Shown here piece after piece: positions 38,468-49,089 of a DNA stretch of 64,000 bases. How positions within the stretch are numbered: the stretch's first letter is position 1; the number at the start of each line of letters is the position of its first letter. Below the pieces are notes generated by a model that saw only the letters and a list, made by a program, of their open reading frames with translations, made no database searches and was not told the DNA's origin. Origin of the DNA: Prochlorococcus sp. AG-402-O16 (GTDB lineage: Bacteria > Cyanobacteriota > Cyanobacteriia > PCC-6307 > Cyanobiaceae); the NCBI GenBank assembly GCA_003216415.1, contig QCIY01000008.1, positions 22,746 to 86,745 on the forward strand, read 5' to 3'. The translations under genes were made by a program, and so were the position numbers.

Positions 38468-39328
38468 TTAAAGATATTTTTTTAGTGCGTTATTCATAAT
38501 TTCAAAAGGCACTTCCAAACCATTTGTCCAAAATGATATTGATTTCATTCCTTGAGCAACAAGCATTTTTAAACCATCGATGGTCATGCATCCTTTTTTT
38601 GCACTAAATTTTAATAAAGGAGTTGGACTTGGATTATAGATTAAATCGTAAACAATTGTTTGCGAGTTCAGAGATCTCCAAAAAGCCTCGCCATATGGAA
38701 ATACATTCTTTTCATATTTACTCTCTTTCATCCCTACTGGTGTTGTATTTACAATTAAATCTGCTTCCTGAATCAAATTTTGGGCTTGATTATCATTATC
38801 TAAAAAACCTTGAAGTTGAATTTGATTATCAAAATTTTTTGTTAATTCATCTAGTGATGATTTGTTACGTGATATTACTGAAATTGTTGAAAGATTTAAA
38901 TTTATTAAACCTTGAATAACAGATCTTGCTGCACCACCTGAGCCAAGAACTATTGATTTTTTCTTTGCTATGTTTAGTTTTTTTAGAGGATAAATAAATC
39001 CTTCTACATCTGTATTAGTTCCGCTCCATTCTTTTTTAGAATTTAATTTCATGGTATTAATTGCTTTTACTTTGTTAGCAATAGGGGAAATGTCACTACA
39101 AAGGTCAAATACTTTTTCTTTATGTGGAATTGTGATATTTAAACCTTTGCAATTAATTTTTTTTAAAGAATGCAAAACTGATTCTAGATCTTCATCTTTA
39201 CAAGGTATTGCAATATAAATTAAATCTAAGCCTAAATATTGAAGGGCAGCATTTTGCATAATTGGTGACAAAGAATGGCTTACAGGATTACCAATTAATG
39301 CAATAAAAGATGTGTTACTTGAAATCAT
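38468..39328 (-). CDS. aroE: Shikimate dehydrogenase
   Basis: AroE reduces 3-dehydroshikimate with NADPH in the shikimate pathway. Substrate-site blocks are GNPVSHSLSPIMQNAAL, then NITIPHKEKV with the catalytic lysine. The nucleotide-binding loop is GSGGAARSVIQGL, followed by VNTTPVGM and DGLKMLVAQG. The open frame extends 22 codons upstream from a TTG at 39394. I chose the ATG at 39326-39328, which gives the normal family start and 286 residues. It is divergent from dnaK. A DAHP synthase for the first pathway step is in the window at 47383. Confidence 0.94.
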   Translation of the reverse strand: MISSNTSFIALIGNPVSHSLSPIMQNAALQYLGLDLIYIAIPCKDEDLESVLHSLKKINCKGLNITIPHKEKVFDLCSDISPIANKVKAINTMKLNSKKEWSGTNTDVEGFIYPLKKLNIAKKKSIVLGSGGAARSVIQGLINLNLSTISVISRNKSSLDELTKNFDNQIQLQGFLDNDNQAQNLIQEADLIVNTTPVGMKESKYEKNVFPYGEAFWRSLNSQTIVYDLIYNPSPTPLLKFSAKKGCMTIDGLKMLVAQGMKSISFWTNGLEVPFEIMNNALKKYL

Positions 39329-39445
39329 GTTTAGAATTTTTTCCTTAAAAGATAACGATCTGTTCGGGAACCACACCCCGTCTTTGAGTAACAATAATGA
39401 CGCCGATGACCGATTATGGAGAATATCAAATATGAGAATTTACCC

Positions 39446-41353
39446 ATGGGTAAGGTTGTAGGAATCGATTTAGGAACAACTAATAGTTGTGTCGCTGTAA
39501 TGGAGGGTGGTAAACCTACTGTAATAGCAAATGCTGAGGGTTTCAGAACTACTCCATCAGTTGTTGCATATACAAAAAATCAAGACCAGCTTGTGGGACA
39601 AATCGCTAAAAGACAAGCTGTTATGAATCCTGAAAACACTTTTTATTCTGCAAAGCGTTTTGTTGGTAGAAGAGTTGATGAAGTTAATGAAGAATCTAAA
39701 GAAGTTAGTTACTCTGTTGAAAAATCTGGTTCTAGTGTCAAATTAAAGTGTCCTATTTTGGATAAGCAGTTTTCTCCTGAGGAGGTAAGTTCTCAAGTGC
39801 TAAGAAAGTTAGCCGATGATGCTGGTAAATATCTTGGCGATAAAGTTACACAGGCAGTAATTACAGTTCCAGCTTATTTTAATGACTCCCAAAGACAGGC
39901 TACAAAAGATGCAGGAAAGATTGCAGGTTTAGAAGTCCTCAGAATTGTTAATGAGCCAACTGCCGCAGCTTTAGCGTATGGTTTGGATAAAGAAAATGAA
40001 AAAATTCTTGTTTTCGATTTAGGGGGAGGAACATTTGATGTCTCAGTTATTGAAGCTGGTGATGGAGTAACTGAAGTTCTATCTACATCTGGAGATACAC
40101 ATTTAGGTGGTGATGATTTTGATAGATGCATCGTAGATCACTTAGCTAGTACTTTTAAATCAAACGAGGGAATTGATCTTAGACAAGATAAGCAAGCTTT
40201 ACAAAGACTTACTGAAGCTGCAGAAAAAGCAAAAATTGAGCTTTCAAATGCTACTCAAAGTGAAATAAATCTACCTTTTATTACAGCGACACCTGAAGGG
40301 CCAAAACATTTAGATTTAAATCTAACTAGAGCTAAGTTTGAGGAATTAGCAGCTTCTTTAATTGATAGATGCAAGACTCCAGTTGAGAGAGCAATAAGTG
40401 ATGCCAAAATTTCTACTAGTGAAATTGATGAGGTTGTAATGGTGGGAGGTTCATCTAGAATTCCTGCTGTTTTAGATTTAGTAAAAAAAATAATAGGTAA
40501 AGAACCAAATCAAACTGTTAATCCTGATGAGGTAGTAGCTGTTGGAGCTGCAATTCAGGGAGGAGTTTTAGCAGGAGAGGTCAAAGATATATTGTTGCTT
40601 GACGTTACTCCACTTTCTTTAGGTGTAGAGACTTTAGGCGGAGTAATGACAAAAATGATAAATCGGAATACTACAGTGCCTACTAAGAAATCTGAAACAT
40701 ATTCAACTGCTGTAGATGGTCAAACAAATGTAGAAATACATGTTCTGCAGGGTGAAAGAGAAATGGCGTCTGATAACAAGAGCTTAGGAACTTTTAGATT
40801 GGATGGGATTCCCTCAGCACCAAGAGGTGTGCCCCAAATTGAAGTCACATTTGATATTGATGCAAATGGTATTCTCAGTGTTACCGCTAAAGATAAAGGA
40901 AGTGGTAAAGAGCAGAGTATTTCTATCACTGGTGCCTCTACTCTATCTGATAATGAAGTCGAAAAAATGGTTAAAGATGCTGAATCCAATGCATCTACAG
41001 ATAAAGAAAAAAGAGAAAAAATTGATTTAAAGAATCAAGCTGAAACACTCGTATATCAGACAGAAAAGCAACTTGGTGAATTGGGAGAAAAAATTGATGC
41101 TGCAGCAAAGTCTAAGGTTGAAGAAAAAAGTAATGCTTTAAAAGAGGCAACATCAAAAGAAGATTATGAATTAATGAAAAAACTTCTTGAAGAACTGCAG
41201 CAAGAACTTTATGCAGTTGGTTCATCCGTTTATCAGCAACCAGGTAATCAGCCTCCATCATCTGGTTCAACCGATGGTCCAGATCAAAATAATTCAAATG
41301 AAAAAGGTGGAGATGATGTAATTGATGCAGACTTTACTGAAACAAAAGATTAA
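39446..41353 (+). CDS. dnaK: Chaperone protein DnaK (Hsp70)
   Basis: DnaK is the ATP-driven Hsp70 that folds and rescues proteins together with DnaJ and GrpE. The ATPase begins [17 protein letters not shown], then [13 protein letters not shown] and [10 protein letters not shown]. The substrate domain has [13 protein letters not shown] and the lid follows, ending [10 protein letters not shown]. From the ATG at 39446 it has 635 residues. An in-frame ATG at 39416 would add ten residues ([10 protein letters not shown]), which I consider unlikely. No CIRCE repeat is visible upstream. The last four bases (TTAA) are shared with the convergent oxidase gene. Cyanobacteria carry several DnaKs; this looks like the DnaK2 type. 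Confidence 0.95.
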   Translation: MGKVVGIDLGTTNSCVAVMEGGKPTVIANAEGFRTTPSVVAYTKNQDQLVGQIAKRQAVMNPENTFYSAKRFVGRRVDEVNEESKEVSYSVEKSGSSVKLKCPILDKQFSPEEVSSQVLRKLADDAGKYLGDKVTQAVITVPAYFNDSQRQATKDAGKIAGLEVLRIVNEPTAAALAYGLDKENEKILVFDLGGGTFDVSVIEAGDGVTEVLSTSGDTHLGGDDFDRCIVDHLASTFKSNEGIDLRQDKQALQRLTEAAEKAKIELSNATQSEINLPFITATPEGPKHLDLNLTRAKFEELAASLIDRCKTPVERAISDAKISTSEIDEVVMVGGSSRIPAVLDLVKKIIGKEPNQTVNPDEVVAVGAAIQGGVLAGEVKDILLLDVTPLSLGVETLGGVMTKMINRNTTVPTKKSETYSTAVDGQTNVEIHVLQGEREMASDNKSLGTFRLDGIPSAPRGVPQIEVTFDIDANGILSVTAKDKGSGKEQSISITGASTLSDNEVEKMVKDAESNASTDKEKREKIDLKNQAETLVYQTEKQLGELGEKIDAAAKSKVEEKSNALKEATSKEDYELMKKLLEELQQELYAVGSSVYQQPGNQPPSSGSTDGPDQNNSNEKGGDDVIDADFTETKD

Positions 41354-42432
41354 GAAAGGTAATTTTTAATTTCGTTAGCAACCCATTTAGAGCAAGCTGG
41401 CGCAAGCAAAATTCCATTTTTATAAAAACCTGTACATATAATCAATCCATCTTCTAAAGATTTCATTATTGGTGAAGGTTCGCCATCAGGTCTTGACCTA
41501 ATTCCAGACCATTGTTTATTGATATGTCCATTTGTTAGCCAAGTTGGTTTTTTATCCATAAAGTTTGTAAGTTCTTCAAAAATATTTTTTTCTGGATTTA
41601 TACTAAATTCTTCAGTTGAACCAATAATAAGTTTGGTTTTTGAGATTGGAATTATATTTTTGCCATTTATATTAAAATGTTTTGGAAGCGATAATAAATC
41701 AACTTCTGAATCATTTATGCCAACTTCAATAGCTTGTCCTAATACAGGTTTTAATTTGATGTTGTGAGATAGATTATCTATCAAATCAATGGTATCTAAT
41801 GAATTACACAAAATAATTATGTCAGAATTGATTACTTTTTTGGTTTTAGATGTAGCAATCCATTGCTTATTTGATTTTCTAATTTTGATTATTTCTTCTT
41901 CTAAAAAATCTACTTTTTTATTTTTTAGATATGTATCTAATGTCTTTAGTAAAGCCACAGCATTTATTCTTCCATCTTTGAACGAAATTATTCCCTTTAA
42001 ATTTTTTGTTTGAAATGCTTTATTTATATTTTCAATAAGAATTGAGTTTTTCTCTAAAAATTTTAAATCTTGATCGTTATTTTCAATAATAAATTTCTTT
42101 AATTTTTTAAACGTTTCTTCATTAGTAGTTAGTTGTATTAATGGTTTTATAATATTTAATTTATTATTAAATTCTTGAAGGTATTTTAACCATTTTGGCC
42201 ATAATTCTATGCTTTGTTTTCTTAGGTCCCAACTTCTACCTTTCCTTTTTTGATACATATTACCCATAAGTAAACCTAAAGCTGCATTACTACTATTTTT
42301 ATTTTGAGTCGGATCTACAAGGGTTATCTGAAAACCTAATTCTGATAATTCTAAAGCATTAAATTTTCCTATAATTCCTGATCCAATAATAAGTATGCGT
42401 GCTTTTTGCGAATTTTCTTTTAAGCTTTTCAT
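41350..42432 (-). CDS. FAD-dependent oxidoreductase of the DAO family (glycine oxidase/ThiO-like)
   Basis: This 360-residue flavoprotein starts with a Rossmann FAD-binding loop, [22 protein letters not shown] (about residues 13-34), and a DAO-family fold follows. The C-terminal flavin contact is [12 protein letters not shown]...[20 protein letters not shown]-family members include glycine oxidase ThiO, which feeds thiazole synthesis, and D-amino-acid dehydrogenases; the closest resemblance is ThiO-like. No thi genes are beside it. It converges on dnaK (four shared bases) and diverges from purU with 46 bases between. Confidence 0.84.
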   Translation of the reverse strand: MKSLKENSQKARILIIGSGIIGKFNALELSELGFQITLVDPTQNKNSSNAALGLLMGNMYQKRKGRSWDLRKQSIELWPKWLKYLQEFNNKLNIIKPLIQLTTNEETFKKLKKFIIENNDQDLKFLEKNSILIENINKAFQTKNLKGIISFKDGRINAVALLKTLDTYLKNKKVDFLEEEIIKIRKSNKQWIATSKTKKVINSDIIILCNSLDTIDLIDNLSHNIKLKPVLGQAIEVGINDSEVDLLSLPKHFNINGKNIIPISKTKLIIGSTEEFSINPEKNIFEELTNFMDKKPTWLTNGHINKQWSGIRSRPDGEPSPIMKSLEDGLIICTGFYKNGILLAPACSKWVANEIKNYLS

Positions 42433-42478
42433 TGATATATTATATATACTTACTTATTTGATTAAAATTTAAAATTTT

Positions 42479-43333
42479 TTGGCACATCCTTCAATTATAT
42501 TCAAAATTGTTTGTCCCGATCGTCCTGGTCTTGTAAGTTTACTTACAAGCTGGATTTCAAATTATGGTGGCAATATAAAACATTCTGATCATCATACAGA
42601 TCAAGACGCAGGATTGTTTCTTAGTCGAATCGAGTGGAATAGTAAAAATGCATCTTTTAATAGAGATGAAATTTACAATCAATTTGAAAAAATTGCAGCT
42701 GAAGTAGATGGAAAATTTAACGTAAATTATTCAGATGAAATTCCAAATGTTGCTATATTCGTGAGCAAACAAAATCATTGTTTGATTGACTTACTTTGGC
42801 GAGTAAGAAATGGCGAACTCAATATGAAGGTCCCGTTAATAATTTCAAATCATTCTGATCTTGAAAATATCGCAAATGACTTTAATGCAAAATTTGTCCA
42901 TATTGATACCTCTATTATTGATAAATCTGACGTTGAGGATCAATTTTTACATTTGCTGAAAGAATATGAAATTGATCTTGTTGTATTAGCTAAATATATG
43001 CAAATTTTGAGTGACTCTTTTTTAAAAAAGTTTTCCTCAATAATAAATATTCATCATTCTTTCTTACCTGCATTTAAGGGTGCACAACCGTATCATCGAG
43101 CATGGAAGAGGGGTGTTAAATTAATTGGTGCTACTGCCCATTATGTCACTGAAGATCTTGATGAAGGCCCGATAATAGAGCAATGTACAGTCACTGTGAG
43201 CCATAGGGATGAAGTTGATGATTTGATTAGAAAAGGAAGAGATATTGAAAGAATAGCTCTAGCCAGAGCGGTAAGATTACATCTAAATCATCAAGTATTT
43301 GTTTATAACAGCAAAACTGCTGTTTTTGATTGA
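42479..43333 (+). CDS. purU: Formyltetrahydrofolate deformylase
   Basis: PurU hydrolyses 10-formyl-THF to formate and THF, balancing one-carbon pools. An ACT-like regulatory domain is at the start (VCPDRPGLVSLLTSWI), followed by the formyl-transferase fold. LAKYMQILS and the catalytic block NIHHSFLPAFKGAQPYHRA (about residues 188-206) are present, then GATAHYVTEDLDEGPII with the catalytic aspartate. Length is 284 residues. The start codon is TTG at 42479; no ATG is available before the ACT motif. gcvT, another THF one-carbon gene, is in the window at 61864. Confidence 0.94.
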   Translation: MAHPSIIFKIVCPDRPGLVSLLTSWISNYGGNIKHSDHHTDQDAGLFLSRIEWNSKNASFNRDEIYNQFEKIAAEVDGKFNVNYSDEIPNVAIFVSKQNHCLIDLLWRVRNGELNMKVPLIISNHSDLENIANDFNAKFVHIDTSIIDKSDVEDQFLHLLKEYEIDLVVLAKYMQILSDSFLKKFSSIINIHHSFLPAFKGAQPYHRAWKRGVKLIGATAHYVTEDLDEGPIIEQCTVTVSHRDEVDDLIRKGRDIERIALARAVRLHLNHQVFVYNSKTAVFD

Positions 43334-43343
43334 AAATAATTTC

Positions 43344-44702
43344 TTAGTCTTCTAATTCTATTTGTATTTGTCTTTCGTAAATCGATTCTTCATTAAAAGC
43401 TCTTGCTATTAAGAAACTTGCTATGCAGCTGATTAAGACAGGTTTCATGATTAATAAATTTTTTGTTAGAGCAAAAGCTAAAAACATAGCTGTTATTGGT
43501 GTTCGCGAACATCCTGCTACGAAAGCTCCCATTCCGGCAAAAATGTATGTACTGGGGGCATGTCCTGTTGCAGTTTCTACCCAGCTCCCCATGATTAGTC
43601 CGATTGACCCTCCCAAAGTGAGCATTGGATAAAATAATCCTCCTGGAGCTCCAGATGCTGCAGCTAAACCTGTCGTGATAAATAATACTAAAAATGCTAA
43701 AAAGGCAATTCCAATACTTGTATTCTGTTCAGCTATTATGTTCTGTAATTCATCTAAATTATGAAATGTACTAGGCAAAAAAGAATAAATACTACCTAAA
43801 ATAAGCCCACATATACTCATTTTTAAAACAAATTTATTTTTATACCATTTTTTTCCAAGATTTTGCATAAATAAAACATATTTGCTGTACATTTCTGCAA
43901 AGATACCAATAATTATTCCTAGTAAAACAAGGTAAAGAAAATCTATAGGTAAGAAAAAAACCGATGGGTCATATTCTTTTTGAATCAAAAATCCTAAGTT
44001 AAAATCAAACCCTCCTGCTTTAGGATCTAAACCTAAGGCCTGAATAAGATCGGCAGATGAATCTGCGATGAAAGTTGTAATTAATACTAATAGCAAAATG
44101 ACTGGTCTAGCAGAGTTTAATAGCTCCTCTATTGCATAAATAAATCCTCCTAATGGAGCGCTAAAAACTGCAGCTATTCCAGCACCACCACCTGCTGCTA
44201 CTATTACTCTTCTAAATGCTGTAGGAGCTTTCAGCCATTTGGCCATTTGCCAAGCAACTGATCCTCCCATTTGAACCGATGGCCCTTCTGGACCTAAAGG
44301 GAATCCACTACCAATAGCAATAATTCCTGATATGAGCTTTACTAATCCTACTTTTATATTCATTGGAACTTTTTTATGCCTCAAGAAACCCATGATTTGA
44401 CTTACACCTGAACCTTTTGCGGCAGGTGCAATATTTTTAATCAAATATCCTGCAATTGCTCCTCCTAAAGCTCCAAAAATTGGTAATACCGCAATAGATG
44501 GCAATAGGTCTAATAGTGCTAATCGCCAATTATTTATAAAGTAGATTCCTGTCTTAAAGAATATGCTTGTAATTGAAGCCCCTAAACCTGTTAATAAAAG
44601 AGATAATGCAACAACAAGAGATCTTTGCCTTAATAATTTTTTGATACTACGAGAAGAATTATTACGTGTTTTTTGAATATTTTCTTTTATTAGGTTCGGC
44701 AT
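43344..44702 (-). CDS. ClC family chloride channel or H+/Cl- antiporter
   Basis: This 452-residue integral membrane protein has the ClC fold with many hydrophobic helices. The ion-path signatures GSGFPLGPEGPSVQMGG (about residues 137-153, with the gating glutamate in GPEGP) and GAPGGLFYPMLTLGG (about 350) are both present. There are no cytosolic CBS domains at the C-terminus. The gating glutamate suggests proton-coupled exchange, but channel activity cannot be excluded. It ends ten bases from the convergent purU stop and follows acnB on the same strand with a nine-base gap, so they may be co-transcribed. Confidence 0.92.
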   Translation of the reverse strand: MPNLIKENIQKTRNNSSRSIKKLLRQRSLVVALSLLLTGLGASITSIFFKTGIYFINNWRLALLDLLPSIAVLPIFGALGGAIAGYLIKNIAPAAKGSGVSQIMGFLRHKKVPMNIKVGLVKLISGIIAIGSGFPLGPEGPSVQMGGSVAWQMAKWLKAPTAFRRVIVAAGGGAGIAAVFSAPLGGFIYAIEELLNSARPVILLLVLITTFIADSSADLIQALGLDPKAGGFDFNLGFLIQKEYDPSVFFLPIDFLYLVLLGIIIGIFAEMYSKYVLFMQNLGKKWYKNKFVLKMSICGLILGSIYSFLPSTFHNLDELQNIIAEQNTSIGIAFLAFLVLFITTGLAAASGAPGGLFYPMLTLGGSIGLIMGSWVETATGHAPSTYIFAGMGAFVAGCSRTPITAMFLAFALTKNLLIMKPVLISCIASFLIARAFNEESIYERQIQIELED

Positions 44703-44711
44703 AATCCATTA

Positions 44712-47285
44712 TTACTTTGATAAGCTGAAATCTTGTATTTCATCAAATTGAAGATAACGATAAAGTTCATCTGAATATGGATTGATTTTATTTTTAGTAA
44801 TATCTTGATATTCTTCTACTTCAGGGATTTTTCCAAGCAGTGCGCAAACTGCTGCTAATTCAGCACTCCCTAAAAATACTTGCGCATTCTTGCCAAGTCT
44901 ATTATCAAAATTTCTTGTGCTAGTAGAAAATACTACAGATCCTTCATCTACTCTGGCTTGATTTCCCATACATAAAGAACAACCTGGCAACTCTAATCTT
45001 GCACCACAATTTTCAAATATTTTGTAATACCCTTCTGCTTTTAGAGTTTCTTCATCCATTTTTGTTGGTGGACAAATCCATAATTTAGCTTTTAAATTTT
45101 CTACGCCTTCAAGAACTTTCGCAGCTGCTCTGTAGTGACCAATATTTGTCATGCAAGAGCCTATAAAAACCTCGTCAATATTTGTATTGGCAACATCAGT
45201 GATTTCTTTTACATTATCTGGATCATTAGGGCAAGCAACTATAGGCTGTGTTACTTTTGCTAAATTAATTTCAATTATTTCTTCATACTTAGCGTTTGGA
45301 TCAGGCTGAATTAATGAGGGTTTTTTAAGCCAATTTTTCATATCATGTATTCTTCTTGAAATCGATTTTGAGTCTTCATAATTGCTTTCAATCATTTTTT
45401 CTAGAAGGCAAATATTACTCTTTAAGTATTCTTTAACAGTTTCCTGGGATAAAAGTATTGTGCTACCAGCACATGAGCGTTCTGCAGTAGCATCAGTGAG
45501 TTCAAAAGCTTGTTCAAGTTTTAAGTTAGGTAATCCCTCAATTTCCATAATTTTCCCGTTAAATATATTTTTTTTATTTGCTTTCTCAACAGTTAAGAGT
45601 CCTTTTTTAATTGCGAAGAGAGGGATTGCATTAACTAAATCTCTTAAAGTAATTCCTGGCAATAATTCACCTATAAATTTAACGAGCACAGATTCCGGCA
45701 TGTTTAATGGCATTGATCCTATTGCTGCGGCAAAGGCAACAATGCCCGAGCCTCCAGGAAATGAGATACCAAGAGGGAATCTTGTATGACTATCACCACC
45801 AGTACCAACAGTATCAGGTAGAAGCATTCTATTAAGCCAGCTATGGATTATGCCGTCCCCTGGTTTAAGAGCTACACCACCTCTTTGAGATATAAAATCA
45901 GGTAATTCTCTATGGGTAACTATATCTACTGGTTTGGGATACGCAGCTGTATGACAAAAACTTTGCATAACTAAATCTGCAGTGAATCCTAAACAAGCCA
46001 GTTCTTTTAGTTCATCTCTAGTCATTGGCCCAGTAGTATCTTGACTGCCAACTGTGGTCATAATTGGTTCACAGGTCATCCCTGGCCTAACACCATCTAA
46101 ACCGCATGCTTTTCCTACTATTTTTTGTGCTTGACTAAAGCCAGAATTACTTGCTTTTGGATTTTGTGGTCGAATAAATATTTCACTTGGTTGGTAATCT
46201 AATTTATTTCTAATTTTGTCTGTAAGAGATCTTCCAATCATGAGATTAATTCTGCCGCCAGCTTGAATCTCATCAGTAAGAGTTGATGGACACAAGTCGA
46301 ATTGGCTTATTAATTTTTCAATCTTTGAATTTTTTTCAATTTTTTTAATAATGCCTTTATAAGGATATATTTTTATAACATCTCCTGTTTTCATATGAGA
46401 TACGTCAGCTTCTATAGGTAAAGCTCCTGAATCTTGTGCGGTATTAAAGAAAATAGGAGCTATTTTGTTGCCAATTACTATTCCACCTGTTTTTTTGTTT
46501 GGAACAAAAGGGATCTCTTCGCCTATATGCCAAATTAGTGAATTAATAGCAGATTTTCTAGAACTCCCTGTTCCAACAACATCTCCAACATAAGCTATTG
46601 GCAAATCTTGTTTTTTTAAATTATCAAGAATCGTTAGACTATCTGGTTTTTTAAATTCCAGCATGGCTAATGCATGCATTGGTATATCTGGACGTGTTGT
46701 TGCATGAATGGCAGGAGATAAGTCATCTGTATTGGTTTCTCCGTCAACCTTAAATACTAAACAAGTAATTTCTTTCTCTAGAACCTTTTTATTTTTGAAC
46801 CATTCTGCATTTGCCCAACTATTTATAACCTCTTTTGCATAAATGTTATCTTGAGATAATTCATAAATTTCATTAGCTGAGTCATAAACAAGAATAATAT
46901 TTTTTAAAACTTCTGCTGCTTTTTTAGCTAGTAAACTATTTTCTCCTTTAAGTATTTCAACCAGAGAATTCACATTATATCCGCCTATCATTGTTCCTAG
47001 TATTTCAATAGCTTTTTCAGGGGTTATTGATTTGCAATATTTTTCAGAATTAACAATAGCTGTAAGCCAGCTTGCTTTTACATAAGCAGCTTCATCAACT
47101 CCTGGCGGTACTCTATATATTAGTAAATCAAGTAAATATGATGAATCGTAATTACTATCTTGTTCCAGTAATTTTGTAACACAATTTGTTTGCTCAGCAT
47201 TTAAGGGTAAAGGAGGTATTCCTTTTGCAGCTCTTTCAGCTACGTGATCTGCATAATCTTTTAGCAATGTTTCCAAATTCTTCAT
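44712..47285 (-). CDS. acnB: Aconitate hydratase B
   Basis: AcnB isomerises citrate to isocitrate with a [4Fe-4S] cluster. It has the B-type order of domains: a HEAT-like N-terminal region (residues 1-160), the swivel domain, then the cluster-binding catalytic domains. Cluster cysteines are visible in GSCMTNIGHYRAA and PGCSLCMGNQARV. Substrate-site blocks are GTGGDSHTRFPLGISF and GAGSTILLS-like CAGSTILLS. Length is 857 residues, close to the family's 865. It is divergent from the DAHP synthase gene with 97 bases between, a gap that should hold both promoters. Confidence 0.97.
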   Translation of the reverse strand: MKNLETLLKDYADHVAERAAKGIPPLPLNAEQTNCVTKLLEQDSNYDSSYLLDLLIYRVPPGVDEAAYVKASWLTAIVNSEKYCKSITPEKAIEILGTMIGGYNVNSLVEILKGENSLLAKKAAEVLKNIILVYDSANEIYELSQDNIYAKEVINSWANAEWFKNKKVLEKEITCLVFKVDGETNTDDLSPAIHATTRPDIPMHALAMLEFKKPDSLTILDNLKKQDLPIAYVGDVVGTGSSRKSAINSLIWHIGEEIPFVPNKKTGGIVIGNKIAPIFFNTAQDSGALPIEADVSHMKTGDVIKIYPYKGIIKKIEKNSKIEKLISQFDLCPSTLTDEIQAGGRINLMIGRSLTDKIRNKLDYQPSEIFIRPQNPKASNSGFSQAQKIVGKACGLDGVRPGMTCEPIMTTVGSQDTTGPMTRDELKELACLGFTADLVMQSFCHTAAYPKPVDIVTHRELPDFISQRGGVALKPGDGIIHSWLNRMLLPDTVGTGGDSHTRFPLGISFPGGSGIVAFAAAIGSMPLNMPESVLVKFIGELLPGITLRDLVNAIPLFAIKKGLLTVEKANKKNIFNGKIMEIEGLPNLKLEQAFELTDATAERSCAGSTILLSQETVKEYLKSNICLLEKMIESNYEDSKSISRRIHDMKNWLKKPSLIQPDPNAKYEEIIEINLAKVTQPIVACPNDPDNVKEITDVANTNIDEVFIGSCMTNIGHYRAAAKVLEGVENLKAKLWICPPTKMDEETLKAEGYYKIFENCGARLELPGCSLCMGNQARVDEGSVVFSTSTRNFDNRLGKNAQVFLGSAELAAVCALLGKIPEVEEYQDITKNKINPYSDELYRYLQFDEIQDFSLSK

Positions 47286-47382
47286 TAGTAAGGTTTAATG
47301 CCTAATCTATTGTTATTTTTAATATTGAAAAGGAGAGTATTCATAAATGCTTTTTTAAATATTCAAACTTCTTAATTAATCA

Positions 47383-48450
47383 ATGACGACATCATCAAAT
47401 AATTCAGCTTTAGAAAAGACTTCAGATTTACATGTAGTTGAAACACGTCCATTAATACCTCCAAGTAGATTACATAATGATATACCTTTAGATCACACCT
47501 CTGCTAATACAGTATCTCAAGCAAGAAGATCGATACAAAATATTTTGCATCATAATGATCAGAAGCTTTTAGTCATTGTTGGTCCATGTTCAATTCATGA
47601 TATAGAAGCTGCAATGGAATATTCAAAATATATTAAAAACTTTCGAGAAATTTATAAAGATAAATTAGAAATAATCATGAGAGTATATTTTGAGAAACCA
47701 AGAACAACTATTGGTTGGAAAGGACTTATCAATGATCCTCATCTAGATGATTCTTATGACATTAATACTGGTTTAAGAAGGGCAAGAAGTTTGCTTTCAT
47801 ATCTAGCAAATAGCGGAATACCTGCTGCCACAGAATTACTAGATCCAATTGTCCCTCAATATATTGCCGATTTGATAAGTTGGACAGCCATTGGAGCTAG
47901 GACTACTGAAAGTCAAACTCATAGAGAAATGGCATCAGGATTATCAATGCCCATAGGATTTAAAAATGGAACTGATGGTTCTTTTTCTACTGCAATAAAT
48001 GCAATGCAGTCAGCTTCAAAATCTCATCATTTTTTAGGTGTAAATGCCAATGGAATGGCTTCTATTGTAAATACTACGGGAAATCCAGATGGCCATATAG
48101 TTTTAAGAGGAGGTTCAAAAGGCCCAAATTTTGAAAGTCAATATGTTCAAAGAATTTCAGCTGAATTAAAGCAATGTAATCTTCCTGATAAAGTGATGAT
48201 TGATTGTAGTCATGGAAATTCCAACAAAGATTTTCGAAAGCAGTCTAAAGTTCTCAAGAATGTTGCAAATCAATTGAGCAATGGCGAAAAAAATATTTTA
48301 GGTGTTATGCTTGAAAGCCATTTAAAGGAAGGAAATCAAAAACTTTTAAAAAAAGAGGATCTTGAGTTTGGTAGAAGTATTACGGATGCTTGTATAGATA
48401 TAGAAACAACTAATGAGTTACTTGCCACTTTGTACAATTCTATTGATTAG
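47383..48450 (+). CDS. aroG: 3-deoxy-7-phosphoheptulonate (DAHP) synthase, class I AroF/G/H type
   Basis: This enzyme condenses phosphoenolpyruvate and erythrose-4-phosphate, the first shikimate step, and is normally feedback-inhibited by an aromatic amino acid. Typical motifs are IVGPCSIHD (about residues 64-72), MRVYFEKPRTTIGWKGLINDP, IGARTTESQTHREMASGLS (about 166-184) and DCSHGNSNKD. Length is 355 residues. I cannot tell from sequence which amino acid inhibits it, so the aroG symbol is a convenience. Its last 11 bases overlap the convergent kinase-like gene. Confidence 0.93.
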   Translation: MTTSSNNSALEKTSDLHVVETRPLIPPSRLHNDIPLDHTSANTVSQARRSIQNILHHNDQKLLVIVGPCSIHDIEAAMEYSKYIKNFREIYKDKLEIIMRVYFEKPRTTIGWKGLINDPHLDDSYDINTGLRRARSLLSYLANSGIPAATELLDPIVPQYIADLISWTAIGARTTESQTHREMASGLSMPIGFKNGTDGSFSTAINAMQSASKSHHFLGVNANGMASIVNTTGNPDGHIVLRGGSKGPNFESQYVQRISAELKQCNLPDKVMIDCSHGNSNKDFRKQSKVLKNVANQLSNGEKNILGVMLESHLKEGNQKLLKKEDLEFGRSITDACIDIETTNELLATLYNSID

Positions 48451-49084
48451 TTATAAAAAAATTAAAAAATAATGCTGATGAGATTGGAACTATGAAGTTA
48501 TCTATTCCTAAAACACTAAATTGTTCAAGTAAGGTGGCAATAAAAGCAATTGTAAAATAATTTAAATTAAAACTACTTTTTTGGGCATATCCTAGTGATG
48601 AAACTATTAACAAGCTTGTTAATAGCATTGTTATAGTTCCAAATAAAGATTTTTTTTGTTTAAAAAAAATCCAACTCTTTGATTTAAATGTTTTCCCTAT
48701 TAAACCTGCTAGTCCATCCCCGAAACTCATTATAAAAAACCCAGTAATTAATGAATAAGGATCTTTATTCCAGAAAAGAAAAATTAAAATAAATAAACTA
48801 AGACAATAAAATAATGTTCCATAACTTTTTCTCTCAACATCTTCAATTGTTGGGAATATTTTACGTGTGTAATTTATGAGAACCAGTAATGAAATAATGC
48901 CTGTAAAAAAAAGAGCTGAATTTTGATCAATTTTTAGAAACTGTGCAATTGGTATTAAAGGGCCTATCCCAATATGTATTATTTTCCTTTTTAGTTCATT
49001 ATTATTAGATTTATCTTTTTGAAAGATTGATGATAAGAAAAATATTGAAAATATATAAACACAAATTACTATAACTTTTAACAA
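48440..49084 (-). CDS. Polyprenol/phytol kinase-like integral membrane protein
   Basis: This 214-residue membrane protein of about six or seven hydrophobic helices resembles the dolichol kinase/phytol kinase (VTE5-SEC59-like) family. ELKRKIIHIGIG holds the conserved RK..H, and SFGDGLAGLIGK is a CTP/cation-site-like block. KKSLFGT and LEQFSVLGIDNFIVPI match the C-terminal signature. In a phototroph it could phosphorylate phytol released from chlorophyll. That substrate is inferred and not shown by the sequence. It ends 11 bases inside the DAHP synthase gene and follows the sigma-factor gene by five bases. Confidence 0.75.
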   Translation of the reverse strand: MLKVIVICVYIFSIFFLSSIFQKDKSNNNELKRKIIHIGIGPLIPIAQFLKIDQNSALFFTGIISLLVLINYTRKIFPTIEDVERKSYGTLFYCLSLFILIFLFWNKDPYSLITGFFIMSFGDGLAGLIGKTFKSKSWIFFKQKKSLFGTITMLLTSLLIVSSLGYAQKSSFNLNYFTIAFIATLLEQFSVLGIDNFIVPISSALFFNFFITNQ

Positions 49085-49089
49085 TTTAA

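Noticed and set aside
39329..39445. CIRCE-type heat-shock operator upstream of dnaK
   Set aside because: I searched by eye for TTAGCACTC and GAGTGCTAA in the gap and found neither. A weak CGGG/CCCG hairpin at 39365-39380 is too short to call.
45382..45789. 135-codon plus-strand frame antisense to acnB
   Set aside because: acnB is continuous and conserved here. The antisense translation is Ser/Ile/Phe-rich with no domain, as expected of shadow frames.
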